The notes below the pieces were generated by a model, which ran no database searches, was not told the origin of the DNA, and worked only from the letters and a program-made list of their open reading frames with translations. A stretch of DNA of 35,258 nucleotides from assembly GCA_017450215.1 (NCBI GenBank), contig JAFSVH010000078.1, forward strand, positions 1-35,258, given 5' to 3'. The translations under genes were made by a program, and so were the position numbers. The DNA is from Bacilli bacterium (GTDB lineage Bacteria > Bacillota_I > Bacilli_A > ML615J-28 > CAG-698). This document shows, piece by piece, positions 8,901 through 18,300 of this stretch (the first letter of the stretch is position 1; each line of letters begins with the position of its first letter).

Positions 8901-9987
8901 AGAATGTGAAACCAGTCTTTGTTGCAGTTGGTAAAGTAACAGCAGTACCAGCAGCAAATTCATTTAATTCACTAGATAATGTTCCACCATCCAAAACATA
9001 ATTAATCTTATATACACTAGCTTTCCAGTTAGCATATAAAGTCTTAGCTTCTGTAACATTTTCTAATTTTGTTACATATTCACTACTTCCCTTAGTAAGT
9101 GACCAACCTAAGAATTCACAACCAATCTTCTTAGCAGTACCTAAATTCAAAGTACCACCATAAGTAACATATTTAGCACCTGTATAATAACCACCATCTA
9201 AATCAAATGTGATATTCATTCTATTAGGTTCCCATACAGCATAAAGTGTATAATTGCCTTTTACATTTGCTACTTCAGTAACATATGAAGTAGAACTTTG
9301 TGAGAATGACCAACCTAAAAATGTAAAGTTTTCTTTAGAAGGAATACCTAATTGAATAGTAGAACCTTCTTCAACCTCACTCTTTTCAAGATTGTAAGTA
9401 CCACCATTTAATTCATAACTAATTTCATATAAACTAATCCAATTAGCTTTAACAGTTACATTTTCTTTTACATCAGTTAATTCAGTAACATAATCAGTAC
9501 TACCAGTAAATGACCAACCCAAAAATTTTGATTTATCTTTTGTTGGAATAGGTAATGTATAATTACTACCTTTCTTCAAAACAACATAGCCATCATTATT
9601 ACCAGCAATTGAACCACCACCAAGATTAAATGTTACTTTAAATTCATCATTTTCAGGAACAGTAATCTTTAATTCTTTAGTGATTACACTTCCATCAAGT
9701 AAATTAACTTTAACAGTAATAACAACTTCACCAGCTTTTCTAGCTACAACTTCACCAAATTCATCTACTTCAGCAATACTATCATCACTTGATGAATATT
9801 CAACTGAAGCTTCAGTTCCATTTTCAACAGTATAAGTGATTTGGTATTTTTCTTTTAGCTTAAGTTCGCTAATTTCATCTACCAATTTTACTGTAGCTTC
9901 ATTAGGTGTCGGATTGTCATTATCGCAAGCAACGAGAACAAATAACGCTATAATAGCTACAAACATGATTTTAATAAATCTTTTCAC
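5926..9987 (-). CDS. giant lipoprotein: Ig-like, InlB repeats, beta-helix and N-acetylmuramoyl-L-alanine amidase
   Basis: A 1353-residue secreted lipoprotein. It starts at GTG; the next ATG (codon 8) would cut the signal peptide. The lipobox is LVAC with Cys21. Order: Big_2-like Ig domain (about 31-112), four InlB/Listeria-Bacteroides B-repeats (116-183, 186-252, 257-321, 326-391, each with FLGW), a right-handed beta-helix-like region (about 397-740), a fifth B-repeat (742-805), two Ig-like domains (about 808-990), and an Amidase_2/PGRP domain (about 1050-1290). The expected zinc ligands are His1058, His1260 and Cys1268, with Lys1266 two residues before the Cys as in T7 lysozyme. A roughly 90-residue insertion splits the amidase fold. 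It should cleave the bond between N-acetylmuramic acid and L-alanine outside the cell; whether it targets own or foreign wall is unknown. It follows the TIM-barrel gene by 38 bases. Confidence 0.9.
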   Translation of the reverse strand: MKRFIKIMFVAIIALFVLVACDNDNPTPNEATVKLVDEISELKLKEKYQITYTVENGTEASVEYSSSDDSIAEVDEFGEVVARKAGEVVITVKVNLLDGSVITKELKITVPENDEFKVTFNLGGGSIAGNNDGYVVLKKGSNYTLPIPTKDKSKFLGWSFTGSTDYVTELTDVKENVTVKANWISLYEISYELNGGTYNLEKSEVEEGSTIQLGIPSKENFTFLGWSFSQSSTSYVTEVANVKGNYTLYAVWEPNRMNITFDLDGGYYTGAKYVTYGGTLNLGTAKKIGCEFLGWSLTKGSSEYVTKLENVTEAKTLYANWKASVYKINYVLDGGTLSSELNEFAAGTAVTLPTATKTGFTFLGWTLSQGSRVYVSEIKNQTADVTVYANFATGLIVGANASYNTLADALAASKDGDTIYVLSGSFAGATIDKAVTIKGANYGLNPNVTERGNETVFTSDLVVASDNVIIDGVSITGLAKFTFATDRNIDNVQFLNCVVSGSTVNPDSQSNNVAPFNLAAGAGFELSNIAIKKARINALTTGRPMIAFVNFVKNLTIENSEFYGGTVKSNYNDGVKTTDGANALYGDVNIIGNYFYNYSQYVLWFRGFGAGNFNIINNKFESCGQTAASHAAATFTKFTGTGTANIEITCNEIVNSYMLLRLDATDLTSDSKVTLSDNVLTNCSGTYVVKNSDTDITIDSKHSYYGVNNVADSLFLNSSHSNDCSKDAVLTFGALYSLSNNIVYNTNGGTNPNNAITSYAPGKVTALPKPTRAGYAFEGWMDEFGTVLTEIPASYNENLSLTATWQLLVDANDFIVVNLPDEGIPYLEDLQLEWLFNPSNTYNQNVTFTSSNEAIFTVSQTGLIHTKKIGVATLSIKVAANSSLNQEIEIMVYAPGRFEISYETNSYVTVGDTIQLNATYILQDQSEAILAWKSLDEAIATVDNKGVVKGVSEGNVNIRAYVFNDQEIYFDFLVTVVGQNVSDVLQLVLNSHESNVFTRYNLGIGAGTPSYYMDIFGSVSDLLYNEELVINRQYEAAQAAISSNHGGKKSSTEFICVHYTGNMAKGATAAANANYFATGGNGTSIHYVTGNDGVFHCLDDSLIGFHAGDKTDTPFYWYPTGVMYEEGDPQYPVWGISSNSKFKINGKETTIDVPTGTTEATKKVTGDTFVANGKEQPCINNMGLAFKIVDGQYYMGTTWWCYSQISSGRICSKGGNLNSIGIESAVNLGSDLWYTWHKTAQLVAKLMQDNNLDITRVVGHHFYSAKDCPQPMLENDLEIWWKFKELVIAEYEKLTKFSDYKFEFSIVSGNEGNSERATQDAKAKLIAYKVVITKGGQKEEIILASAINGIYSR

Positions 9988-10025
9988 TAACTATTCTCCT
10001 TTCATTTATCTATAATCATATTTTT

Positions 10026-10838
10026 TTATATATCTAATTTGTTTAATATTGATTTTAAACTATTTGCATATTCTCTTAAATCATCAACAGTAGAAAACAA
10101 AATCTCAAGACAGAATAAACCTTGATAATTATTCTTTTTTAAGTCTTTAAAAATCTTTTCAAATTCTACAGTACCACTACCAATTTTACCATGCATATCA
10201 CGAGTAGTATCATTATCATTGATATGAAAATGATATAATTCGTCTTTAAAATCATCTAATAATTTCTTTTCAAGAACAGTTGATTTCATTGCAACATGAC
10301 CATGACCAGTATCATAAATCAATCTTAAATTTGGTTTATTAATTTTATTAAATAAAAATCTTAATTCATCACTATAAGCACCAAACTCAAAATTACTTGG
10401 CATATTCTCAATCATAATCTTGGCAGGATAAGCTCTATCACATAGCTTCTTTACTTTTTCAATCAATCCATCAATACTATTATTATGACCATTAATACTT
10501 CTTACACCTAAATGTAAAGTATATCTTTCAACACCAAATTCTTTTCCATAATCAATAGCATCTAAATATCTTTGAAAAACTTCTTTTTCATATTCTTTAT
10601 CATCATCTCTTGATAAATCACTTATCTTTCCATGTGGAAGATGCATAACCATAGTTATATCTTCATCTTTAATTAATTCTTTTACTGCTTCTTTGTATTC
10701 ATCTTTTTTACTTTGCTCCATATTATATGGATAAAACATTTCAACTCCACCAAAGCCTTCTTTAAATAAAGGTTTGAAACTTAAAATAGTTTCTTTAGAT
10801 CTTAAGCAAGTACAAGTAAAACATATTCTATTCTTCAT
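10026..10838 (-). CDS. TIM-barrel protein, xylose isomerase-like / AP endonuclease 2 superfamily
   Basis: A roughly 270-residue single-domain TIM barrel. Likely metal and active-site residues fall at the strand ends as in this superfamily: His109 (TLHLG), Glu144 (IENM), Asp176 and His179 (DTGHGH), His203/His205 (HFHIND), His216 (DMHG) and Glu245 (CLEIL). This superfamily includes sugar isomerases and epimerases and endonuclease IV; the sequence does not decide the substrate, and I do not call it nfo. I chose the ATG at 10838; an earlier in-frame ATG at 10865 is possible but lies deeper in the upstream gene. Either way the start overlaps the stop of the DUF3592-like gene, which implies coupled translation. 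It is followed closely by the giant amidase gene, so a sugar- or wall-related role is plausible but inferred. Confidence 0.75.
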   Translation of the reverse strand: MKNRICFTCTCLRSKETILSFKPLFKEGFGGVEMFYPYNMEQSKKDEYKEAVKELIKDEDITMVMHLPHGKISDLSRDDDKEYEKEVFQRYLDAIDYGKEFGVERYTLHLGVRSINGHNNSIDGLIEKVKKLCDRAYPAKIMIENMPSNFEFGAYSDELRFLFNKINKPNLRLIYDTGHGHVAMKSTVLEKKLLDDFKDELYHFHINDNDTTRDMHGKIGSGTVEFEKIFKDLKKNNYQGLFCLEILFSTVDDLREYANSLKSILNKLDI

Positions 10839-11586
10839 CTTGGTTCTTCTTTCTTTTTTCATCATATTTTGATCTTATAGAAGTATAATCTAAAAAATAA
10901 TTATTTTTATCTTTTTCATTAAAATAAATATCAACTAAATAACCACTCATACCTTCAGGATTAAAAGCAAAACTTAATTTCTTGCTATCATAAACTACAT
11001 CATCACACATTGCACTGATAATGTATTTATGTTTGAATTCACTACTTACGTATTTATCTTCTATAGCTAACACAGTACCTATTTTTTTGATTCCGTATTT
11101 AATCAGTAGAAACACTCTTGTTTCTTCTTTCTTTGCTTTAAAATAAGCAATCAAACCATAGGTAATTAAAACAATGGATAAAGCAAGTAAGAATACAGAA
11201 AGTAAAATATAATTGGATGTTGAAGAAATATCATTAGGATTATCTTTTAAAACTAAAATATTTACACTTGAACCAATATCAAGATTAGCATCCCAGTATT
11301 TTAAAATATTTTGATAATCTTCTCCATTATAAGTATATTTGATTGATATCAAACGTTCATCTTCATTTACTGCTTTAACTGTTGCTACTATTTCTTCACC
11401 ATGAATTTTATATTTAATACCATGAGAGAAAACAGTAATTGAGAAATACAAGAAAACCAAAGCAATGAAAATGAACAAGAAATAACCAACATATAGTCTT
11501 TTATCAACTACAGGATGACTATTCATAACTTCCCGCATTTCTTTAGAATAAATAATCTTTTTTATCTTTTCATCTTTATTATGCAT
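10828..11586 (-). CDS. DUF3592-like membrane protein, two transmembrane segments
   Basis: A roughly 252-residue protein with two hydrophobic segments, about residues 33-54 and 127-150. Between them is a small beta-rich domain (about 60-125) resembling DUF3592: it contains VATVKAVNEDE, IKYTYNGEDY and a V-L-K-D-N-P motif. The second soluble part (about 160-235) resembles a repeat of the same fold. I chose the ATG at 11586 rather than 11610. The upstream ATG overlaps a TATAAT promoter element, so transcripts probably begin after it, and AGGAATAGG lies just before the later ATG. Function is unknown. The C-terminus is charged and its last codons overlap the next gene's start. Confidence 0.6.
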   Translation of the reverse strand: MHNKDEKIKKIIYSKEMREVMNSHPVVDKRLYVGYFLFIFIALVFLYFSITVFSHGIKYKIHGEEIVATVKAVNEDERLISIKYTYNGEDYQNILKYWDANLDIGSSVNILVLKDNPNDISSTSNYILLSVFLLALSIVLITYGLIAYFKAKKEETRVFLLIKYGIKKIGTVLAIEDKYVSSEFKHKYIISAMCDDVVYDSKKLSFAFNPEGMSGYLVDIYFNEKDKNNYFLDYTSIRSKYDEKRKKNQDEE

Positions 11587-11608
11587 ATTAATACCTATTC
11601 CTAATAAC

Positions 11609-11617
11609 ATTATAACA
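11609..11617 (-). promoter_or_regulatory. extended -10 promoter before the DUF3592-like gene
   Basis: TGTTATAAT on the minus strand is a perfect -10 with the TG extension. I see no good -35 at 16-18 bases. It would start transcription near 11602 and drive the DUF3592-like, TIM-barrel and giant amidase genes. Confidence 0.45.
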
Positions 11618-11647
11618 TATTACTTCAATAAAATTAAAAAACAAGCT

Positions 11648-13507
11648 TTATTTATTCTCTTGGGCTGCTTTTCTTTCAGCAATTCTCTTAGCATCGAATT
11701 TCTTTCTATTTACAGTGTCTAATATTCTTTTTCTAAGTCTGATACTCTTAGGTGTCACTTCAACAAGTTCATCATCATTAATGTAATCAAGACAAACTTC
11801 TAGGCTCATTCTTCTTGGTTTCTTTAAAACAACTGTTAAATCTTTATTCGCACTTCTTTGGTTTGTCATAGCTTTTGCTTTTGCTACATTTACACTTAAA
11901 TCTTCATCTCTTGAACATTCACCAACTATTTGACCTTCATATACATTTTCATTTGGTTCAACAAACATAGTTCCTCTATCTTCAACTTGACCAATTCCAT
12001 ATGCTGTCGTCTTTCCTTCTTCACAAGCAACTAAAACACCTAATTTTCTTTCACCAACTTCCATATTTTCCATTGGACGATATTCTAAGAAATTATGTGA
12101 CAAAGTTCCATAACCTTTAGTTGCTGTCATAAAGTCTGTTGATAATCCGATTAAACCACGTGAAGGAATATGATAAATTAATCTTGTTTGGGTGAAACCA
12201 CCTTCCATATCAATCATAATACCACCACGTCTACCTAATAATTCAATTGCATTACCAATAGTTTCATTAGGAGCATCAACTTGGCAAAATTCGAAAGGTT
12301 CACATTTAACACCATCAATTAATTTGATAATTGCTCGTGGTTTTGCCACTTGGAATTCATATCCTTCTCTTCTCATAGTTTCAATCAAAATTCCAAGATG
12401 TAATTCACCTCTACCACTGACAATCCACTCTTCACCTTTTCCAATTCTTTCAACTCTCAAGCTAACATCTTTTTGTGTTTCTTTAAACAAACGATCATTT
12501 ATTTTTGTACTAGTAACAAATGCACCTTCTCTTCCAGAGAATGGTGAATCATTAGTACTAAAATTCATTTCAACTGTTGGTTCACTTACATGAATCAATG
12601 GAAGTGCCTCTTCACGTCCTACATCACAAATTGTTTCACCAACAAAGATATCAGCAAGACCTGCTATAGCGATGACATCACCAGCATAAGCTGTTTCTAT
12701 TTCTCTACGTTCTAAACCCAGAAAACCAAATATTTTTTGAATTCTAAATTGCTTAATCGTCTTATCTGTTCTAATACAGCTAACCATTTGTCCAACACTA
12801 ACTTTTCCTCTCTTAACACGACCAATTGCCATTCTTCCAACATAATCATTATAATCAAGTAAGCAACCTTGGAATTGTAGTGAACCATTGATATCAACCT
12901 TTGGTGCTGGAATTTCAGATATAATCAAATCAAGCACTGGATTCATTGTTTCTCTTTGTGTTGTGATATCACTACTCAAACTAGAAGTACCTCTTAATGC
13001 ACTAACATAAGCAACTTTAAAATCAGCTTGTTCATCACTTGCACCTAATTCAATAAATAAATCTAAAACTTCATCAATTACTTCTTCACATCTTGCACTC
13101 TCTTTATCAACTTTGTTTATAACAACAATTGGTTTAAGATTTGATTCTAATGCTTTCTTAAGCACAAATCTTGTTTGTGGCATAACACCTTCATAAGCAT
13201 CAACAACCAAAACAACACCATCAACCATCATCATGATACGTTCAACTTCACCTGAAAAATCAGCATGACCTGGAGTATCTAAGATGTTAATCTTATAGTC
13301 TTTATATTTTACTGCTGTATTCTTAGCTAAGATTGTAATACCTCTTTCACGCTCTAAATCATTAGAATCCATTGCACGTTCTTGCAATTCAACTCTAGCT
13401 GATAAGGTGTCGCTCTTCTTTAGTAGTTGATCTACTAAAGTAGTCTTACCATGGTCAACATGGGCTATGATTGCTACATTTCTAATTTTTTCTGGACTAA
13501 ATTCCAT
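11648..13507 (-). CDS. typA: ribosome-associated GTPase TypA/BipA
   Basis: A 619-residue TypA/BipA of normal length. The G motifs are complete: AHVDHGKT at residues 15-22, RGITI in switch I, DTPGHADF, and NKVD, so the catalytic His is present, unlike in the EF-G paralogue at the left end. The beta-barrel, EF-G-like domains III and V, and the BipA-specific C-terminal domain (from about residue 480, including a KPRRMSLEV stretch) are all recognisable. TypA binds the ribosome like EF-G and assists 50S assembly and growth under stress or cold. It has a GAGGTGA site close to the ATG. It is 50 bases from the ABC-F gene upstream, with a 16-base palindrome between them. Confidence 0.96.
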   Translation of the reverse strand: MEFSPEKIRNVAIIAHVDHGKTTLVDQLLKKSDTLSARVELQERAMDSNDLERERGITILAKNTAVKYKDYKINILDTPGHADFSGEVERIMMMVDGVVLVVDAYEGVMPQTRFVLKKALESNLKPIVVINKVDKESARCEEVIDEVLDLFIELGASDEQADFKVAYVSALRGTSSLSSDITTQRETMNPVLDLIISEIPAPKVDINGSLQFQGCLLDYNDYVGRMAIGRVKRGKVSVGQMVSCIRTDKTIKQFRIQKIFGFLGLERREIETAYAGDVIAIAGLADIFVGETICDVGREEALPLIHVSEPTVEMNFSTNDSPFSGREGAFVTSTKINDRLFKETQKDVSLRVERIGKGEEWIVSGRGELHLGILIETMRREGYEFQVAKPRAIIKLIDGVKCEPFEFCQVDAPNETIGNAIELLGRRGGIMIDMEGGFTQTRLIYHIPSRGLIGLSTDFMTATKGYGTLSHNFLEYRPMENMEVGERKLGVLVACEEGKTTAYGIGQVEDRGTMFVEPNENVYEGQIVGECSRDEDLSVNVAKAKAMTNQRSANKDLTVVLKKPRRMSLEVCLDYINDDELVEVTPKSIRLRKRILDTVNRKKFDAKRIAERKAAQENK

Positions 13508-13530
13508 ATCTCACCTCTATTAACATAACA

Positions 13531-13546
13531 ATAGTTTAAAAACTAT
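13531..13546. repeat. 16-base palindrome between the ABC-F gene and typA
   Basis: ATAGTTTAAAAACTAT is an inverted repeat with 7-base arms and a 2-base centre, in the 50-base gap just before typA. It lacks a T run on the minus strand, so it looks more like a DNA-binding site than a terminator. Confidence 0.4.
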
Positions 13547-13557
13547 AATTTTAATTT

Positions 13558-15132
13558 TTATACATTTGTCTTAAAATTAATTTCAATTATTTTGTCGTTC
13601 TTTTGATTTTCTCTACTCAATCTTTTATAAAAATCTTTATCATGACTTACCAAAATAATAGTACCATCATATTTATTAAGAGCATCAACTAATGCATCCT
13701 TTGCAACTCTATCTAAATGATTAGTTGGTTCATCTAGAATCAACATATTACTAGGTTTTAAACTAATCCTTGCAAGTCTTACTTTACAGTTCTCTCCTCC
13801 TGATAATTCCTTCATACTAGATAAAGCAAGCTCACCTTTAACTCCAAAATTACCAAGCAATGTTCTAACCTTAGTATTATCCATTCTTGGATATTCTAAC
13901 CTTATGTAATCAATTGGTGTAATATCTAAGACATTTTCATCTTGAGAAAAATAAGTAATGTCATTAAATGGAGTAAGTTTAATCTTTCCACCTTTTGGTC
14001 TAATTATTCCCATAATTGTCTTTATAAAAGTTGTCTTTCCAACTCCATTAGCACCAGTTATAATATAACGTCTTCCAAATTCCATTCTTACATTTATATC
14101 TTTAAGTATTACTTTATCATAACCTATACTTAAATTTTTAACTTCTAAAGCTAGCATATTAAAAGAATGAGTGAACGGAAAATGAATAGCCATTTTATAA
14201 TCACTAGATAATTTTTCTAGTTTATCCATCTTCTCTAATTCTTTTCTTCTACTTTGTGCTTGCTTCGTTGTTGAAGCACGAACTAAGTTTTTCGCTATAT
14301 AAGTTTCCAATTTCTTTATCTTTTCTTGTTGTTTATTATATTGTTTAATATAAGCTTCCCTATTTGTTTCCTTTTGCATAATAAAAGCATCATAATTACC
14401 TTTATATTTAGTAAGCATCTTACCATCTAAGTCAACAATATAATTACAAACAGTATTTAAAAAGACAGGATCATGACTAATAACAACAAATTCTTTTTTA
14501 TAATTTGATAAAAACTTACCAAGCCATTCTATATGACTAACATCTAAAAAGTTTGTTGGTTCATCAAGCAAGAGAACATCTTTTTTTTCAAGTAGCATTT
14601 TACCTAAAAACACTCTTGCTCTTTGACCTCCAGATAAATCTTTAAGTAGTCTAGCATCATTTATACTATCTCCGATATCAATTCCTAAACCATTAATGAT
14701 ATTACCAATATCAGATTTAATTCTATAAAAATTATTCTTTTCTAAATATTCACTAATTCTTTCAGCTTTGGCTAATATTTTGTCATATGAAGATGCATCA
14801 GCATCGCCTAGACTCTCATATAATTTATTCATTTCATCTTCTTTTATAAATAAATCATTATAAACACTATATAAATATTCATTAATGGATACATCGCTAT
14901 TTACAACAAGCATTTGATCAAGATAAGAGAAAGTCTTATTCTTATCCCAAACAATACTACCTCTATCAGGACTTATCTTTAATGCAAGTAGATTCATTAA
15001 AGTAGTTTTGCCACAGCCATTAAGACCAACTAAACCAACATGTTCACCTTCATTAATTTTTAAAGATGCATTCTTCAACAAATCAATATCTGTATATCCA
15101 AAACATAAATCTTCAATTGAAACTACAGCCAT
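13558..15132 (-). CDS. ABC-F family ATPase
   Basis: A roughly 524-residue protein with two fused ATP-binding cassettes and no membrane segments, which defines ABC-F. The first cassette has GLNGCGKTT, LSGGQRARV and LLLDEPTNFLD. The second has GANGVGKTT, LSGGENCKV and LILDEPTNHLD. The linker between them (about 270-320) is charged and helical, as in the P-site tRNA interaction motif. ABC-F proteins act on the ribosome, relieving stalls or conferring antibiotic protection; which subfamily this is cannot be decided by eye. I chose the ATG at 15132 over a TTG at 15156 because the TTG lies next to the promoter and adds residues not expected before the first strand. Its neighbours typA and efp also act on ribosomes. 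Confidence 0.88.
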   Translation of the reverse strand: MAVVSIEDLCFGYTDIDLLKNASLKINEGEHVGLVGLNGCGKTTLMNLLALKISPDRGSIVWDKNKTFSYLDQMLVVNSDVSINEYLYSVYNDLFIKEDEMNKLYESLGDADASSYDKILAKAERISEYLEKNNFYRIKSDIGNIINGLGIDIGDSINDARLLKDLSGGQRARVFLGKMLLEKKDVLLLDEPTNFLDVSHIEWLGKFLSNYKKEFVVISHDPVFLNTVCNYIVDLDGKMLTKYKGNYDAFIMQKETNREAYIKQYNKQQEKIKKLETYIAKNLVRASTTKQAQSRRKELEKMDKLEKLSSDYKMAIHFPFTHSFNMLALEVKNLSIGYDKVILKDINVRMEFGRRYIITGANGVGKTTFIKTIMGIIRPKGGKIKLTPFNDITYFSQDENVLDITPIDYIRLEYPRMDNTKVRTLLGNFGVKGELALSSMKELSGGENCKVRLARISLKPSNMLILDEPTNHLDRVAKDALVDALNKYDGTIILVSHDKDFYKRLSRENQKNDKIIEINFKTNV

Positions 15133-15163
15133 TAGTATCCATCCACTTCCTTTCAACTTATAA

Positions 15164-15172
15164 AGTATAACA
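15164..15172 (-). promoter_or_regulatory. extended -10 promoter of the ABC-F gene
   Basis: TGTTATACT on the minus strand, an extended -10. A weak TTCTTT lies 17 bases upstream. The start would give a leader of about 25 bases. Apart from this promoter and the terminator at 15285-15312, I see nothing in the 215-base gap. Confidence 0.45.
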
Positions 15173-15284
15173 TATAATGATGTAAAAAAGAAATAAAAAG
15201 TGAAGCAAACATCAAAACAAGTAGTAAAATGTAAAACAAACTAGCACAATAATTAAATGGATTTTTCCTATAAAAAGAAAAAAA

Positions 15285-15312
15285 CATAATGAAATTTTGC
15301 TTTTTCATTATG
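15285..15312 (-). terminator. terminator of the GDPD lipoprotein gene
   Basis: A perfect 10-base stem CATAATGAAA / TTTCATTATG with an 8-base loop, followed on the minus strand by seven T, 35 bases after the stop codon. Confidence 0.85.
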
Positions 15313-15347
15313 CTTTATATTAAATTATTTTAATAAAATTTATCTAA

Positions 15348-18300
15348 TTAATTTGGTAAAATCCATTTTGCATATAGATTAATATCGCCATATTGACCCT
15401 TACTAATCTTAGTAACTTTCTCACCAGATAAATCTTGTTTAGCATACCATCCATCGAAAACAGCACCTGTTACAGTTGGAACTGGTAGATCAAATTCATC
15501 ATTAATTGTATATGTTAAATGTTCTGTAGGTAATGTTACACTAACATCTTCATATGCTTGCTTTTCATATTTTACTGGATAATTGTCAAATACAGCAATC
15601 TTAGTTCCTTTACACCATTGATGGAATCTAAAGAAGATTTGCACTCTATCGTTACTAGCAGGTTTAAATCTTGAACTATATCCTGTATATGAACCATTAA
15701 TAGCATTTAATAAATATGCATTCATTCCTTGATATTTAGTTCTATATGGTTCAGTATTTAAGAAGTATGCATTATCTTCTTCAGGAATATAATCAGCATA
15801 ATTATCAACAGTTAATTGTTTGTATAAATGACAACTAATTGATGCTTCAAATACATATAAATCTAAAGCTCTTAATTCTTCAACTGAACTCCAACTAGCT
15901 GTACCATTAGTACTACTATTATTAATTAATGTGAATTTACCATTTGTTAGACTTAATCCATTCATAATTCCAACTTGAGTACCCATCCAAGTATTCAAAT
16001 CATTATAGAATTCAGAAACAAAGGCTTCTTTATTTTCCCAAGCTGTTGAAGTGAGTTTATATAAATTAGAATCATAATTAATCTTATAATTAGATAATTC
16101 ATAAACAGCTTTAACAGTTAAATCAGATTGAACATTTTCAATACTTGCACTCCAATTTACAAAATTATAACCATTTACAACTGGAGCTGCAGGAGCTTGT
16201 GCATTCTTTCCTTCTTTAACCTTAACTTCTCTAATTAGGTTATCATCCTTATCTAAGAATTTAACTTTATAAGATTTAGTTTCAGGCTTCTTAGCTTGAT
16301 GAGTCAAGTGTTCCATTTCTTGCCAATCGCAAGTAACAAAATCAACACCTTTATCAATCCATGATTGAACTTCTGGATAATCAACATATTGAGTGAATGT
16401 CCAAGTAGAAACTTTGATATCAGCATCTTGATACTTCTTTAACCATGTATCATTGTTGCTGTATCCACCAGTTACATTAATAGAAACATCTAAACCATAT
16501 TGTACACATCTATTATAAACATCAACACTTTCAAATGAATTAACTAAATATTGACATGGAATATATTCATAACCATTTTGCTTAACCCAGATTAAACAAT
16601 TATATTGAGAGCCTAGGAATACAACTTGATCAAGCATATCAACTTTCTTAATTACTTCCATTAAGGCAGGCATTCTTGCTTGACTTGAATTTGTAATACC
16701 ATTTGAACTCTTAAGCTCAACAACAGCAATGATACCATATTCTTTACAAATCTCTAGATAACGTTCAAATGTACAAATCTTAGAAGAATATGAACCTGTT
16801 CCATTAGGAATCAAGTTGTAATTACTTGGTCCAGGGTAACCAGCAGTTCTAGTTGCTGTATGAACAACATCTTTAATATTATTCCAGCTTGTTGAAGAAA
16901 GAGTCTTACCAGCAAATGTATCATCATGGCATGTTACGAATACGCCATCACTTGTTTGTTTAACATCACATTCAATATATTGATAATGCAATGTAGCAGC
17001 AGCATTCAAGAATGCTTCTTCTGTATTAGCAATACCATAATAAGATCCAGCATGTCCAATGAAATTAGTTTGATATGGCCATACAACTTTAACCTGACGT
17101 TCAAATGTAGTTGTATTTCCATGTGCATCAGCAACTGCTAATTTAACTTTTTGAACATTGTATCTCTTTGTATCATGTCCTTCAACAACATAAATAAATT
17201 CAGTAATATCACCATCAAGATTATCACTTGCTACAACATCACCAGCAGGATTATATTCTTCACCATAATTGATTTCTAATATTTCACTAGCACCTTCTTT
17301 TAAGCTGATTGTAGGAGCTACATTATCAACTTCTGTAACAGTAATAGTTCTCTTATAAGTTGCCTTATTTCCATTATTATCAGTTACTTCATAAGTAAGT
17401 TCATAAATACCTAATTTAGAAGTATCAACACTACCAGTAATAACTAACTTATCTGTAACATCACCATCAAAATTATCAACAGCTTTAATTCCTTCTTTAG
17501 GATCAAATGTATCACCTTTATTAACAAATTGATCTTGTCTATATCCTTCTAAAACAGAAATAACAGGAGCAGCTAAATCAACTTCAATAACAGTAATAAC
17601 ACGTTCAAATGTTGCTTCATTACCAGCTTTATCTTTAGCTTTATAAACTAAAGTATATTCACCAGGAACATTCAAATCAACTGTTCCAGTAATTTGCATT
17701 GATGCAGTGATATCACCATCACGACCATCAATTGCTTGAACACCATCAAGTGGATTGAATGTATCAGTTTGTTTAATAGAAGCATTTTGTTCATATCCTG
17801 TTTTCATTGAAATAACAGGAGCAGTCTCATCAGGTTCTAATACAGTAACAGTTCTTTGTAATGTAGCTTTATTACCTTTACTATCTGTAACTGAATAAAT
17901 TAATTTTTGAGTTCCTGTCTTACTACTATCAACTTCACCAGTAACAACAATTTGAGAAGTCAAATCACCATCGATTGCACTTGATGCCTTAACACCAGCC
18001 TTAACATCAAATGTAGTGCCTTGAATAATAGTAGGATTTTGTTCATATCCACTTTCCATAGAAATAACAGGAAGTTTAGATTCATCTTGAACAACAATTA
18101 CTTTCAAATTAGCATAATAACTAGGGTCTTTTTGAACGATAACTTTTACAGTTACTTCACCAACGCTTAAAGCTGTAACTGTATTACCTTCAATACTAAT
18201 TATTCCATTATCAGCTACTTCATATTTAAATGCATCCTCACCAGTAATATTACTGATAGGATTAATCGTATATGTTTCACCTTCCTTTAATGTTACTTCA

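Noticed and set aside
10026-10838. Calling the TIM barrel endonuclease IV (nfo)
   Set aside because: The metal residues are common to the whole superfamily, and overall sequence fits sugar isomerases or epimerases at least as well.
12192-12593. A 133-codon plus-strand open frame
   Set aside because: It is antisense to the well-conserved typA; its length reflects typA codon bias.
15133-15347. A hidden small gene in the 215-base gap
   Set aside because: No frame with a start and ribosome binding site is found; only a terminator and a promoter are visible.
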